Origin: Fusarium oxysporum f. sp. lycopersici 4287
Taxonomy: Eukaryota; Ascomycota; Sordariomycetes; Hypocreales; Nectriaceae
Assembly: GCF_000149955.1 (NCBI RefSeq)
Contig: NC_030995.1
Coordinates: 2,555,548 to 2,619,547 of the forward strand
DNA length: 64,000 nucleotides
Direction: 5' to 3'
The position numbers and the translations under genes were made by a program. How positions within the stretch are numbered: the stretch's first letter is position 1; each line of letters starts with the position of its first letter. Positions 46,815-61,184 of the stretch are shown here, piece after piece. Below the pieces are notes generated by a model. It was not told the DNA's origin and made no database searches. It saw only the letters and a program-made list of their open reading frames with translations.

Positions 46815-48093
46815 ATGATCGCCAAGAGCTTTGTCTTCGCTGTGCTAGCGGCTCATGCTGCTGCTGGGCCATGTAAGCCTGGTGGACTTTCGTCCAATAC
46901 GCTCTCCGCCAGTGAATCTGCGAGCGAGCCTACAACTTCTGAAACAAGCGTCTTGGATTTAGTGACTACAACCATTTCTGAACAAGCCACGACGACGACA
47001 GAGGCAGCTACCACTACTACGAGCGCAGCCGTACCCGCTGGCGAGGCCATTATCTTTCAGGTCAATCCTCGACGCCGTCTTTCAAAGCGAGATACAACAT
47101 TCGTGGGCAGCAACAATCCAACCGAATGCACCTTTGCTTCAGTCTTTCGCCTCGATGAGGGAAAGCTTCTGGAAAATGGGGTGCCTATTTACTATGCTGG
47201 CAGTGGCTTTCAGGAACTTGCTGCTCAGGGCGAACCACCAGCTGATCCTGTCACGACAACATTCTCAATTGCCGGAGGTCGTCTTTCATGGACGGATTCA
47301 TCGTTTGGCGAGGCTGGTTTCTGTCAGACTGAGTCTGATGGACAGGTGTACATCACCTTTGGGTCAGAGCCTGTTGGCTGTGAACCTGTGACTCTCACAG
47401 CCTACAAAGGTATGCAGGACCCGTAGCTTCTGCGCTGTATCTTGCTAACATGGCGGTGCAGAGGAACAATGCCAGAATGGACAGATCGTCGGTATCGAAA
47501 CGTCCAGTGCCGAGACAACTACCGCAGCAGAGACTACCGCCTCCTCTGATGCTGTTCAACCTACCACTTCTTCCAATGCCTGTGTTGTCGGTATTGATGG
47601 CTTGAACGGCGAGCCTCCACGAGAGAGCCGTCTGGCTGACTGTTCGAGGCTGAACACAGTCACAGTCAGCCCATATCCCGAGTAAGTTTTCCGCTCATTC
47701 TTTTCTTGGTCGCGCACTGACATTTGCAGAACTTCAACCGTGTTCAAGCGCGAAGTTGCATTCCGCATTCCAACAGCATTCCCAACATGGCGACCTGCAA
47801 TGAACACTCTTGCTGCCCGTGCAGAAGGAGAACCAACAGCCACTACCATCCAGCCAACTGAGGTTCCTGTTTATGCCACATACTGCGACTCTCCCGAGGA
47901 GTACTACGCAGCTTGCTCTGAGGCTGGAATCACTGCCTTCACAACTACCCTTCCTACGACGACTACTTCAACTTCGACCACTGTTAGCGATTGTCCCGCG
48001 AAGCGACTCGTGAGGAGGGCTGGTGAGCATATGGGATATGAGTTTGAGGATAACTGGGATGCCCATATCATGCCAGGATACAAGCTGTTTTAG
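46815..48093 (+). CDS. Secreted DUF7908-like protein
   Basis: Cell-surface or secreted protein of 392 residues. Exons 46815-47409, 47462-47681, 47730-48093. The signal peptide MIAKSFVFAVLAAHAAAG is followed by a Thr/Ser-rich mucin-like spacer (TTTTEAATTTT). The core has FVG.NNPTECTFASVF, GVPIYYAGSGFQEL, ADPVTTTFS, and GEAGFCQ...GQVYITFGS..GCEPVTL, a pattern I associate with the fungal DUF7908 family. After exon 2 the spacer becomes Ser/Thr-rich again, and the last exon has a short cysteine pair (TYCDSPEEYYAAC) with a second TTTTSTSTT run. Heavy O-glycosylation and wall location are likely. No enzymatic motif is visible. Function unknown. Confidence 0.75.
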
Positions 48094-48557
48094 ACTGTCC
48101 CTTTCGGATATTTTAGATCTCAATGCACCGTACATATTTCTTGTTCAAGTACTACCTGGGTGACTGTGAAGAAGCGGAATAGCGTCATCCGTCAGCAATT
48201 CGTCATTGCTGAGTACAGCTCGTGGTCGCTTGACTGGACCCCTAGCTTTCATGAGACTCATAAGGCTGAGCCTATTATGGCGGTGGCGAAGCAACTAGCT
48301 CAGGCGCATTTTCAAGGATGCCAGGGGATGATGACAGTGAAGCCCCGATGTCACTCGCTGGCAGAGATCATTAGCGCCCCCACCAAGCTTTCAGCTCAGT
48401 AACACGAACACCAGATCTGGTAACATTTTTCATGCGTCACTCTTAGCCGGTGACATCGACCCTTCACTCAACTAAAGAAGCGGAATATTTATTCTGACTC
48501 ATTTCCCGTCTTTTGTAGTGGTGAGGCGTGGTCTATTATTTCTCGACCCCTCTGGTA
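48094..48557. other. Spacer before the DUF5071-like gene
   Basis: About 460 bp. A short frame near 48160-48402 has no domain resemblance and is not called. Confidence 0.45.
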
Positions 48558-49520
48558 ATGTTTGTACGAGTGATACATCAAGCTGCAAGACGATTCATAA
48601 ATGCCAACCGCGCAAGACCTCGATTCGCAATTCTCATCCCACCAAACACTGTCTGTTCATTAGCACGTCGAGATTTCATCACCATGAATCGAGAACAATT
48701 GTCCACCCTGGACGAAAGGGCCTTTGCAGAAAAGGTGCCGACAATGCTCTGGTCGGATCGAGAAGCGCTTTTCGAGGATGGAAGTGAAGACATCGACATT
48801 ATCAGATCCCGCGCAGCAGAGCCTGCGACCGTCGAAGCCATTTCATCCGTCCTCACCTCTCCGATCAAAGATGAAGATTACGATACACTGAGGTTGCATC
48901 AGAAAGCATTATATTCTGTCCTTATCAAGCTCCCCTTCGAAAAGCTCCAGCCTTATCGACCAGCTTTGGCTGCACTCGCTGCATTCGACATCTCAGGTTT
49001 TGCCCATCGCTCATCGCATTATGCCCAGAGTTCTCATGTCATTCACAACGCCGGCCATCTTGAGCGCTTCGCCGCAGATGCCAAGGCGGTCTGGGTCACC
49101 AAGGACAAATTCGACATGGTCGGCGATCGCACGCTTACAGAGCGTGTCCATACGGCTGAAGAGATGAGGCCATATATGCCTGAGCTGTTTGGCTGGCTTG
49201 TTGACGCGAATAATCCGCCATTCATGCCTTGTCGAAACCAACTTGCTCGATTTCCTGAGACTGCTGCTATCGTTGCAGCCGAAGTTCTGGCCAAGGCAAA
49301 CAAAGAGAAGGATGGGGAATATCAACACTTCTTGATCGACTTTGTCTCTGATTGTGTGCCTGTTGGGGAAGCCTGGAAACCAATGCGAGAACACGTTCAG
49401 GCGCTGGTGAAGAATTTGAAGGGAAGCAGGAGTGAAGATGATGAGGAGCTGGTTGACGAGGCCGACGAATGGCTGACGAAATTGGAACAATGGGAGGCTT
49501 TGAAGAAGGAAAAGAACTAG
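48558..49520 (+). CDS. DUF5071-like protein
   Basis: Intronless frame. The ATG at 48558 adds a basic, Arg-rich lead (FVRVIHQAARRFINANRARP) that could be a mitochondrial presequence; the ATG at 48684 (MNREQLS) gives a 278-residue protein without it. The C-terminal third (YMPELFGWLVDANNPPFMPCRNQLARFP, then a helical run ending in EWLTKLEQWE) resembles DUF5071, a small alpha-helical domain found in bacteria and fungi. The middle (AAFDISGFAHRSSHYAQSSH) is variable. No catalytic motif was seen. Which start is used is undecided; the downstream ATG better fits the usual length. Confidence 0.6.
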   Translation: MFVRVIHQAARRFINANRARPRFAILIPPNTVCSLARRDFITMNREQLSTLDERAFAEKVPTMLWSDREALFEDGSEDIDIIRSRAAEPATVEAISSVLTSPIKDEDYDTLRLHQKALYSVLIKLPFEKLQPYRPALAALAAFDISGFAHRSSHYAQSSHVIHNAGHLERFAADAKAVWVTKDKFDMVGDRTLTERVHTAEEMRPYMPELFGWLVDANNPPFMPCRNQLARFPETAAIVAAEVLAKANKEKDGEYQHFLIDFVSDCVPVGEAWKPMREHVQALVKNLKGSRSEDDEELVDEADEWLTKLEQWEALKKEKN

Positions 49521-50420
49521 TTCTCATGTTGAGTTTCACAAGCAATTGTACATTTTATTGATATGTCGAATATCTACTCAAAGACGCCAAAAAGGAAAGC
49601 CTTCTGGCTCTCAATGAGATTACTCATGCCTTCTTGAAAGATATTCAAGATACCAACGTTCAAGCGCTGGGAATATAACGCAAAGAATGCCTCTGTCTTT
49701 TGTATTAATATCTTTCTTCAATGTGTGTCTTCGATCCAGTATCCGAAGTACCATTTGAACCTCGAGCTCGGATAGATGACTACCCTGGATCCGAAGAGAA
49801 ATTCGGAAATGTCAAACTGCATGATCAACCAGCATCCGAAAATGGAGACCCGCACTTGCATACGACTTTTTGATTGACCATACCCCAGATGATTCTCCTT
49901 CCGATATCCTTGCTCCCTTCCCCCGGACGTAGATCGGCCCTGGCGACTTTACGACTTCTCCACATGTGAAAACGGATAAGCTTATCAACAAGTGGCTAAC
50001 AATGATCATTGATGCTATTCGCTGTTCACGACTGCTCCCCATCTTTACCCCGCAAGCTAGAATCAAGCTGGGCTAAGGCCATCACGGAAATCCACCGTCA
50101 ATTCGAGATGATAATTCCGGCACTGGCCTCGACCTATCAAGAACGACAAAGTGTTACATAATGTGGCTGCTGTACATATGGCCTGACCAGTCACTGAAGA
50201 GCAATTCGTAACTGTTCCGATCTCATGTGTCAGAGAGCATAAGCACCCGTCTTCCGATTCGGATCTTACCATCTTGTCGGTTCGCCCTTGCATCACTTGA
50301 TCTTGTAAACATCGTCAACGAGTATAAGATCTTGCGAGTGCATCTTGGCAGATTGACGATATCACTACCTCACTATCAGACACTTCACTCCATCCGAGCC
50401 AATACGAGATACATGCGAAG
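49521..50420. other. Spacer before the phenol-hydroxylase-type gene
   Basis: About 900 bp, contains the promoter of the monooxygenase gene. No gene supported. Confidence 0.5.
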
Positions 50421-52626
<2,206 letters not shown>

Positions 52627-53057
52627 AGTATATTTTATTAATAGGAGATGGTACTACCAATGAAGAAATACTTCAATGTCCTGTTAAAGGGCCTATACCT
52701 AAATATCTCAAGCATAACAACCTCGGCATCCCAAAAGCCAATCCTACCAAGCCAAGAACCCACCTAGTCAAGACACAAGGAAAATAACTCCATCAAAACC
52801 AATTCCATGATTGAGAGACTTGCTTCCGCAGTCGTTGAATAACTTGAAGTACTTACGGACTTTAACTTCATTAGTGGTGGCTCCCTTTGGGGGTATATAT
52901 AAGGCCTTACGCAGCTGGTAAGCGTCGAAGTGTCTGTGAGGATGGAGCTGATTTTGCCATTTCTTCCCGTGTAGGTAGAACTTGATTAAATGTCAGCGAC
53001 TGGCGATTCGGGATGATTCTTAGTATTATTGATAATTATATTTAAGAAGATTTACTA
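52627..53057. other. Spacer between convergent genes
   Basis: About 430 bp, 3' flanks only. Confidence 0.55.
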
Positions 53058-54425
53058 TTATGGCATTATGATCAGCTCCTGTGAGTTATTATTCCCATCA
53101 CTGGTTGCAGCCTGTAGCTCATAGGAGCGGTGATCTGCTCCTTTGCTCTGCAGATAGAATGGACCTTCTGATCGGCTTGGATTTGTCACTGAAGGATGTG
53201 TGCCCTTGTGCTGCCCAAGCTCTCTCAAAAGTCCATAAAAGAAAGGCGTGTTTGCCACGATAAAGCTGCACAGAATCTCTATAGTCGCCCACTGATTGAA
53301 GTCAGACACCATATTCATACAAGTGGGCTCTGACAGCGAACACCTACAGTAGATCGAGCCTTTTGAGACATGGCATCGTTGAGAATGAGCGGTATTCGAA
53401 CAATTGTAATGGTAATGACCAAAAGGCCGATACTGAACAAGACTCCAAGTTGGATCTTACTGGCAATTGTCAGCTTAATGTACATCGAAATCTGCGAGGT
53501 TGCTTTACGTTCTCGTATTTAATCTCGCCACTACAAGGGTCGGGAAAGGCAGTATTAGTAGTGCAATATCTGTGCGANNNNNNNNNNNNNNNNNNNNNNN
53601 NNNNNNNNNNNNNNNNNNNNNNNNNNNNNNNNNNNNNNNNNNNNNNNNNNNNNNNNNNNNNNNNNNNNNNNNNNNNNNNNNNNNNNNNNNNNNNNNNNNN
53701 NNNNNNNNNNNNNNNNNNNNNNNNNNNNNNNNNNNNNNNNNNNNNNNNNNNNNNNNNNNNNNNNNNNNNNNNNNNNNNNNNNNNNNNNNNNNNNNNNNNN
53801 NNNNNNNNNNNNNNNNNNNNNNNNNNNNNNNNNNNNNNNNNNNNNNNNNNNNNNNNNNNNNNNNNNNNNNNNNNNNNNNNNNNNNNNNNNNNNNNNNNNN
53901 NNNNNNNNNNNNNNNNNNNNNNNNNNNNNNNNNNNNNNNNNNNNNNNNNNNNNNNNNNNNNNNNNNCTTGCCCAGTTTGTCACCCGAACAAAGCGTGAGT
54001 AAAATGAGAGCAGGGCTGCTTTCAAAATCCAAAGACTATAAGACTCAGCATGCAACCATAAGTCCATGAAAGCGATCTTACATCAGAGTGTAGCTTAATC
54101 GTGTGCCAACCAGTAATTGAAGCCCAACAATCCGATCATGTTCGAGTTTCTCAACACTTACGTGCTGGGCGGCCGCCTCATCTTTCGTCGCAGGTTCGCG
54201 TGAGCTGGAGGGGTTCAAGAGGAACGAGAGAGTGATACAGACGGTGCGCGAAATAAGAGGCAGTAGGGCAACCGCCATGTAAATATCGTCGGCATGCCAG
54301 ATTCTATGGGAACCTGCATGGCCCTTGTACCAGTGATAAACACGATAGCCGCATCGCGATAGGATCAGAGCGGAACATATGCATGCAATAGCAATGTCCT
54401 TCTCGATAGTCGAGGACAACGCCAT
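53058..54425 (-). CDS. Rhodopsin-like seven-helix fungal membrane protein, interrupted by N
   Basis: Integral membrane protein of the fungal rhodopsin-domain (PTH11-related, without a CFEM domain) type. The start chosen is the ATG at 54425 (MALSSTIEKD), which leads into the first hydrophobic segment; a longer start exists upstream. Landmarks: IWHADDIYMAVALLPL (helix 2, with the Asp-Asp after helix 1 common in the family), EKLEHDRIVGLQLLVGTRLSYTL, then after an intron SLWILKAALLSFYSRF. Past the gap come IALLILPFPTLVVARL, KIQLGVLFSIGLLVI and ILCSFIVANTPFFYGL. A hydrophilic tail ends at 53058. These proteins are suspected receptors or sensors at the plasma membrane. Helices in the middle are hidden by 389 N. 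Confidence 0.7.
53578..53966. other. Assembly gap (389 N)
   Basis: Run of N inside the rhodopsin-like gene. 389 is not a multiple of three, but introns are expected here, so this does not argue against an intact gene. Confidence 0.9.
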
Positions 54426-55272
54426 ATTTGTTCGTCGATCAGAACCCCTCTGACAGAGGGGAAGAGAGACCGGGAGCATTCTGCTCTTAAGACGAAATGG
54501 AAGCAGGGACAGGGGATATAGCTTCACATGTAGGCGTTCAATAGTCTTGTCACTAATCCAGGGGAAGCCTCGGAGTTGGTGTGGAGGTCAGGTCCTGGCC
54601 ATTCAGCTTTAAATGACATCAGGGTGAAGATTAAATGTCAGACCACATAAGATTCACGCTACGCCTATATCGAGTTACCCCAGATTCGACCCCAGCTTTC
54701 ACCAGACAGGATGAAGCTAGTGAGCCGAAGCCTATTGTGTCGAGACTCAATCCAAAGCGGAGCTATTGGCTGAAAGGGATCTAGAAGCAAGCCACCACCT
54801 TGAACTAAATCTTTAGGATGTTACAGAATAAGGTATGGCATTTGCTAATTGACCACGTGGAACTACGTGAAGTGACAGCAAATAAGCAATATCCATTCAT
54901 GGAATCCTTGCAAAATATGAACGTCATGAGGACGCTATGCCTTATGGATTGTACAACACTGCAGTTTTGTGGTGTCAAGCTTGAGAGCTAGCTGTCGCCT
55001 CTGATCCCTAGATGCATGCATGGCAAGACCAATCGATCCTTCTAGGTACTGCGACACATCGCCAGTGGCAATCTTCTAGCAGGGATCCTGTCTACGTCCT
55101 TCCTATTCCGGTTGCTTCAATGGCATTGCGAGTTCTGAGGTAATTGTGATAGTAGTCCTTATATTGATTAAACGATGTATTGGGTCCAGCCCTGCTCTCA
55201 GTAATATAATGTCCTAGACTTGTATCTTCTTCATCCGTTCTGCAGCTCGATTCCATTTAAATCCAAGGCTCG
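54426..55272. other. Gene-free spacer of 0.85 kb
   Basis: Upstream of the rhodopsin-like gene. No frame or repeat of note. Confidence 0.5.
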
Positions 55273-55605
55273 TTACTTGTTTGGCTTCTCGCCCAAGTCA
55301 ACATTTTGTTTGCCAATGATCCCCTGTCCTCGAGGTACCAAGCCTTGAGCTGGAGCGCGACTAAACAACATGGCAGGGATAGAAGTATGAGACTCTCTTG
55401 CTTCTTGAGTAGTCTTGAGTGCGACAGCTACCAGTTGTTAGACAATTATCATGATATTCCGTGAAGAAGACTCACCAGCCACTGTTGCTGCGACTAATAC
55501 AACTGGAAGGGCTTTGTGGATGCGCGCCATGCGAGATACAGCTGGGGCCGGTTGAGAAGGAAAGTCAAAGCGAGGAAGAGCTCCGCCGAATGAGTTGGTC
55601 GTCAT
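55273..55605 (-). CDS. Small single-helix protein of 94 residues
   Basis: Two exons, 55605-55476 and 55427-55273, joined over a 48-bp GT-AG intron in frame (ATVA|AVALK). ATG at 55605 opens MTTNSFGGALPRFD. A hydrophobic segment (ALPVVLVAATVAAVAL) spans the splice junction and would form one membrane helix. The C-terminal part is hydrophilic and ends ...IGKQNVDLGEKPNK. The layout (short Arg-containing N terminus, one helix, short tail) recalls small mitochondrial or ER membrane proteins, but I do not recognise the family. The splice that completes the helix is the main support. Confidence 0.55.
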
Positions 55606-57099
55606 GATGAAGATTCGGGTGTAAATGTATGCGATAGTTGTAGGACCGTAATCTGAGTTGAGATGAGATGCTTGTCTTTGTTGATGAGTGTTGAGTGATG
55701 ATGATGGTCTGGACAAGCTGAATTGGACATTGTCTTATATCAATTCCCTCCATCCCTATTCTCAATTGTCTCAATATCTTGCTATATCGCCGGTGAGTTC
55801 CGCAAAGCAGATTCATCAGGTCAGCCCACCGACCCCAGTCTCAGGGCTGGTCAGATTCGTACCACGCTGGGGCGTAAGTGGCGTGGATTGTGGAGTAAAT
55901 GGGCTGCTTTCTTCATGCCTTGGGTGTCGAGCATCTGCTGATTCAATTTTGCTTCTACAGCGCTGCCAATAATTGCAAAGTGTAAAGAGATCCAATTGAG
56001 ATCGTGCCAGATTTCTGCTTGCTCGTGCCGTGCTGAGGCTTTGTTTGTATCTGCCGTATCTCGGGACGTTTCAACGCGTCAGAGCGCCCGAGATCTTGTA
56101 TCAAGGAGTTTCGTTGACGTTCCCATTATCCTGCTACAAAGGCTGTTTGACCTGGCTTGGTATTACTCTCTGGTGATGTAAATTTTGTAAGCTCTTAGAC
56201 AATGAAGATATCTAAAGAAATTGAGGTTGTTGAGTGCCGCGAGAATATCCCGGAGCCATCAGATGATTCGGTTCCGATGTTTCGCGATGGTCATCTTTAG
56301 TCAGCATTGGACCAAAGCACGACATCAGCACTAACAGCTCATCGCTGGACTTTCTCACAGGTATGTTAGTTCAGTGGTATAGCGACATATTCCATCCCCC
56401 ACTGGGGAAATCTCGCTGTCGGCATCCCCAGAAATAGCTCTCCGCAACTGATGCGGCACTTTAATGAGATTACAACTGGCATCAACCCTTGTAGGTCATC
56501 CATCATCTTTCGAGTCTTGGACATTTGATCACAGCCAATTGAAGTGGTACGATTACCAAACTTTTATCAACAATGCACGCGGGATGACGGGCAGCCGGAC
56601 GCAAGAACTCACCGAGTTTCTCGAGTTACATCGCCTCGTGCCATGTCTTGCAGGTACTACTTGCGGATCATAACACCAATTTCGTTATTTAATATCTCAA
56701 ACAATTCCGAGGCGCTTGATGTGACGCTGGCTTGCACGGAATGTTTCACTCACCGACTCACCGAGGAGATCAGGGACCAAATCTGTGGAGTCAATGTCAC
56801 AGAACATTCGATTCTTGTTCCAAACTGAACGATGACCTGCATAATACTCCATTCCAAGCCTACAAGGCAGTTTAGTCCATATCCCATCCAGAGTGAATTT
56901 TGTCTGTCTGACAATCACCACTTGCAAGAAGGCCCTACATGTGGTGTCAAGCTGGTCTCATGCTGACATAAATCTCTCAGGTCTTGCATTCTTAATATGT
57001 TGGTATTATACTGACATCTTATTGAGCCTCGCAAAACTTTTGCCTTGAATGGCCAACATTACGTACTGCTTCTTCCGAGAGGCATAAACAGCTAGACTA
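55606..57099. other. Gene-free region of 1.5 kb
   Basis: No coding exon with family resemblance. A tRNA-like D-arm string near 56370 is discussed among the rejected items. Confidence 0.5.
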
Positions 57100-58189
57100 T
57101 CAATGCTGGTAGACTTTCTTGACCCTTCCTTCGGCAGCATCCTGGATGAACTCCTCCAGGCTGCGACCTTGAAGCGAGGGATACAAGTCCTTGGCAAGAA
57201 CATACCCAAGGTATACGGCATTTTCTGGCGTGTTGTCGCCTCGTACGCCCCAAGACATCCAGTACTCGTAGATACCACGCATCTGGCTATGTTCCTTGGA
57301 GCCTTTGAATGGGGCCAGCTGTTCGTCGAGCTGCTCCTTGGACATCTGCAATAGCTCAATACTTTATCCACAAGGCTTCGAGTTGATAGACTTACACTGG
57401 TATGCTCTGGCTTCTCGCCAATCACTTTCTCGACCAATTTGTGGATCTCATTCTGCGTTTTGAGCTCTGAATATGCCAACACTCTCTTGTTGATGGTCCT
57501 TGGATCGCTAACGATGGCTGCGACATATTTTCCAATGTCGCGAACATCCGTGAGTGCAGAAGGGTTGTTACCGCCCGCAATGATGTTGTTGTTAGGGAAT
57601 ACGAGGCTGCCATCGAGCTTGCCGGATGGGACTCGGGGCAGGGTGAGCTGGTACCACCAGCCTATATCAATTACAGTGTAAGGAAGATAGATCCGCTGAA
57701 TATGGTCAAGAATTTCCTCCTTCTAGAGTGATCGTTAGCTCTGCCGACTCATGACAAGGCCCCAACGTACTCGATCGCGAATACCCATTACACCACGAGG
57801 GGCAATGGTAGCGAAGAAGCATGGGACATATCGCTTCACGCCAGCTCCCTTGGCTGCATTGGATAGTGGAATCTCATCATCAAGTGACTGAAAATGAATG
57901 GCCGAGATGACTGTGTCAATTCCCTCGAGAGCAGCAACCAGCTCATCATGGTTTCCTCCCAGATCGATTGGCACAATTTTGATGCCTCTTTCCTTTAGGG
58001 TGATAGTCGCTGGCTTTTCAACTGAGCTTGGTCGCACCAAAGCTGTAATTTCCTGTCACAGGTTAGCGAAGTCAAACAAGTTGGAAAGGCGGAGGTGCGG
58101 ACAAATTGGCTTTCGGATCCGAGGAGGCCATCAACAATTGACCCTCCCGTTTCCCCAGTAGCACCAACAATTGCAATCTTTGTTGTCAT
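57100..58189 (-). CDS. NmrA-like / isoflavone reductase-type NAD(P)-binding protein
   Basis: Extended short-chain dehydrogenase of the NmrA/isoflavone reductase group, about 300 residues in four exons. ATG at 58189 opens MTTKIAIVGATGETGGSIVDGLL, with the NAD(P) motif G-A-T-G-E-T-G-G at residues 9-16. Introns follow ESQF (GTCCGC donor), RDR and PEHTS; each restores frame. Further landmarks: EITALVRPSS (second strand, Arg for NADP), DTVISAIH, GVKRYVPC, and LDHIQRIYLPYTVIDIGWWYQL. Such proteins are NADPH-dependent reductases or redox sensors that do not always have catalysis. It is divergent from the Rieske oxygenase gene over 1.7 kb. Substrate unknown. Confidence 0.8.
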
Positions 58190-59888
58190 TTTGTTTGCAG
58201 TTTATGATATGTAGTTGCTTGATGGAAGTGATCTGCAAGCTGGAGGTATTTGACACTTATTAAGTTGAAAGCTATTTAAACTCCGCAAACAGGCCCACCT
58301 CAGGAAATGGTTGTGTCGGAGTTAAGGCAGAGGAAACCCGACTCCGTCCTCCCACGTCGAATTAATTACACTATATGCGCAAGGAAGGCAGTTTGAATTG
58401 CCCCAATGGTACATATCAAGCTTCATGCTTGGATGTTATCATTTGCAGCAAAAGAACACATGTTTCGAATTAAGAGTTAAGTCCGCCAAAATCCGGAATA
58501 GGACTTGGACTATGAATCAGCAAAGACTCTCAGTGTTCTGCGTGCAAGCATTGACCATATTTGCTAGAATGAACAGAAGAAGTGTTGAGTGTTTCGGTCA
58601 ATTGCAACTCAAAATATATCATGATGTTACGCCCCAAGATGTATAATGAATTATAAGCCATAGGGTAGGATTTGGTTCCTGTGAGATTGGGCCCGCAAAC
58701 AGGCCACGTGATTGTCAATCATGAGGACAAACACCAAGATCAGGGCAAACAGGCCAGTTAGGCAGGATAGGCAGCGGCTTGGGTGAATTACCGCAATCCG
58801 CATTTTAAATCCAACCCGGATTCCATATACCTACTCAACTTATCTGTCCATGACCTTAAACTCTGACCCTATTGACCGTACCTCTGTGTGACTGACCGAC
58901 CCGCTCTAGCTCACAGTTCCGTTTCTTGAACTGCGAAGGGAATAGTTCCACCGTTTTGCGGGTATGTACAGTCAGAAACGGTGAGCAGCCAAAGAGCGGG
59001 GAGCCAAGAGTGCGGAATTGACAAACTGATAGCACTGATAACAATGACCCACCCCCGCATTCACCTCGATCTTCTCCGCCTTATTCCCAAGCTTATCAAA
59101 CTTTGAGCCACCAAACTCGGGACTGGCTGAAATTGCCATAAAGTTATTGACACATCATTCATTATATGCAGAGCTTGCATACCCATTTCCACAAAGGGCA
59201 AAGATAAACCTTGAATTGAACAACAAAGAATCCATGACACTCAATCATCTCACACGGATTCCCAAACCGAAGCGAGGGTTGCACATCTCTCGGGTTCTAG
59301 ACTCGACGCGGCTGAAGCTTCTCGGGTTCTGAAGCCGAGGGGGTCTCAGTACCGAGAGGAATATGCGGGGTGACACTGACACCCACCAATTGACTTTGCG
59401 TATTCTCTTTATCTGTCCCGAAGCGGTCCAGAAGCCGATCAGGTGCCTGAGTCTAAACCCAATGGAGCCGAGAAGCGATATCGTTTGCTGCTGCGTTACT
59501 GGTGATGTCTGTTTGACGGAAGATACGGCTTCGGTCTGCGATACCGCTACTCGGCGAGCTGGCCAATCATCGAGCGACAATTAACACCACTATCTTTCCA
59601 TATCTCTGACTGAAGGGGTCGGGTGATCAACGTCACAAGACCTGCTCAAGCGTGCACTATCAGAACTCCCGAAGACCAGCCTCACTATGACCAAATTGCG
59701 CATCCGATACGCTGTCATCGTGAGGGGTTCGACCCGGGACATCGGGGTCGTTATCTTCTAGCCCGGGTTCCATCAGGCACACAATTGTCTATAAGAAAGT
59801 GCTATGCCTGTCTTGTCAAGCTACTCTCCCAAGCAAGATAAACACCACCAATCTCACCAAACCTTATCTCCACAAAGCCCACCACACA
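58190..59888. promoter_or_regulatory. Long divergent promoter between NmrA-like and Rieske genes
   Basis: 1.7 kb without a gene. It contains three exact copies of an 11-bp motif (58285-58295, 58695-58705, 58745-58755), GC-rich segments with CCCGGG and inverted CGGCT/AGCCG near 59309-59337, and a CTATAAGA element near 59789, about 100 bp before the Rieske start. Confidence 0.6.
58285..58755. repeat. Three copies of the 11-mer GCAAACAGGCC
   Basis: Exact copies at 58285-58295, 58695-58705 and 58745-58755, all in the same orientation, with unrelated flanks. This is consistent with a regulator-binding site rather than a duplicated segment. Confidence 0.55.
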
Positions 59889-61184
59889 ATGTCAACAATG
59901 AATAAGCTCAAGGTGAACGTCGAGAGTGACAACTTCACCGAAACAAGCCACAGAAGTCCCGTCCGTGCTCTCCCTTCAACATGGTACAACTCTCCCGAGA
60001 TGTATGAGCTTGAGAAGCGTGCCATCTTCTCCAAGAAGTGGCTGCTTACTACCCATCAGAACCGGCTTCCCAAGGCTGGTGATTGGATGAAGTTCAACAC
60101 TACCGGCTACGAGTTCGTCGTTGCCCGCGATCGAAAGGGAAACCTCAATGCCTTCCATAACATCTGCCGTCATCGCGCTTTTCCTGTCGTTCAAGGTGGA
60201 CAGCAAGGCAACTCATCTATCTTTGCATGCAAGTACCATGGTTGGTCTTATGGATTGAGTGGCAACCTCGCCAAGGCACCCAACTACGACCAGCTCGAGA
60301 ACTTCGACAAGAGCAAGAACGGCCTTTTCAAGATCCATCTCAAGGTCGATGCGTATGGCTTTGTCTGGGTCAACCTCGACAGCTCTGAGAACCCGGAACC
60401 TTGGACTCGCTACTTCGAGGGTATTGATCAGCAAGAACGTCTTGAGAAGGTCAACTGGGATGACTACACTCTCGACAAGGAATACAGCATGGAGGGCGAG
60501 TATAACTGGAAGATTCTGGCCGACAACTTTAACGAATGCTATCACTGCCCCACGACCCATCCCGATCTTCCTACCCTGGCAGACCTTGGAAAGACAAAGT
60601 GCGACACGGGCCTGGGATGGATTAAACATTCGAGCATTCAGACTGAGGAGCAGAAGAAGAGCGGAATGCAACTCGCAAGCACGTACTTCTACCCCAGTGC
60701 CTCAGTGGTCGTCCTGTAAGTACCTACTATCTTCCGAACTTGGGTTCCTCTAACACTATACAGGCCTCACTTTATGATGATCCAGCGTTTCATGCCGCTT
60801 GGCCCAACCACCTCATCAATGCACTATCAAATTTTCCGCAACAAGAACTCCTCCGAAGAGGACTTCCATAACATCGCCGATCTCTACGCACGCGTTGTCT
60901 CGGAAGATAAAGACTTGTGTATTGGCGCTCAGAAGAATCTCAACGCAGGAATCTTTGTTAGTGGAGAGCTGCATCCACGACTGGAACATGGTCCACTATC
61001 ATTCCAGGAATCTCATCGACAGGCGATTCATGAGCATGCCAAGCTTGAGAGGGAAGCAGGCAAGCAGATCTGGCCGGCGAGACAGCAGTTGCCATCTGAT
61101 CATGCTTCCGAAGCAAACAAGGAGGACGAGGCGCTTTGTTCGAGCTTGTCTTGCGGGGGTATCCAAGAGGTTTTGGCTTGGTGA
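59889..61184 (+). CDS. Rieske non-heme iron oxygenase, choline monooxygenase-like
   Basis: Ring-hydroxylating-type oxygenase alpha subunit of 415 residues; exons 59889-60715 and 60764-61184. ATG at 59889 (MSTMNKLKV). The Rieske [2Fe-2S] ligands are C-R-H (about residue 92) and C-K-Y-H (about 113). The mononuclear iron region is NECYHCPTTHPDLP (about 215-228). A C-terminal PHFMMIQRFMPLGP segment matches choline monooxygenase and related enzymes. Such enzymes hydroxylate or N-dealkylate small quaternary amines or aromatics and need an electron-donating reductase, which is not next to this gene. An MFS carrier lies tail to tail at 61662, an NmrA-like protein is divergent, and a Zn2Cys6 regulator begins at 63710: a likely catabolic block. 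The choline substrate is only the family default. Confidence 0.85.

Noticed and set aside
53363..54069. Plus-strand ORFs across the third N gap
   Set aside because: Artefacts of N. The minus strand gives a coherent multi-helix membrane protein on both sides.
56360..56440. String resembling a tRNA D-arm (TTAGTTCAGTGGT)
   Set aside because: No matching B box, anticodon arm or acceptor pairing follows, so it is not a supportable tRNA gene.
59724..59745. GGTTCGACCC, resembling a tRNA B box
   Set aside because: No A box or cloverleaf upstream; it lies in a GC-rich promoter.
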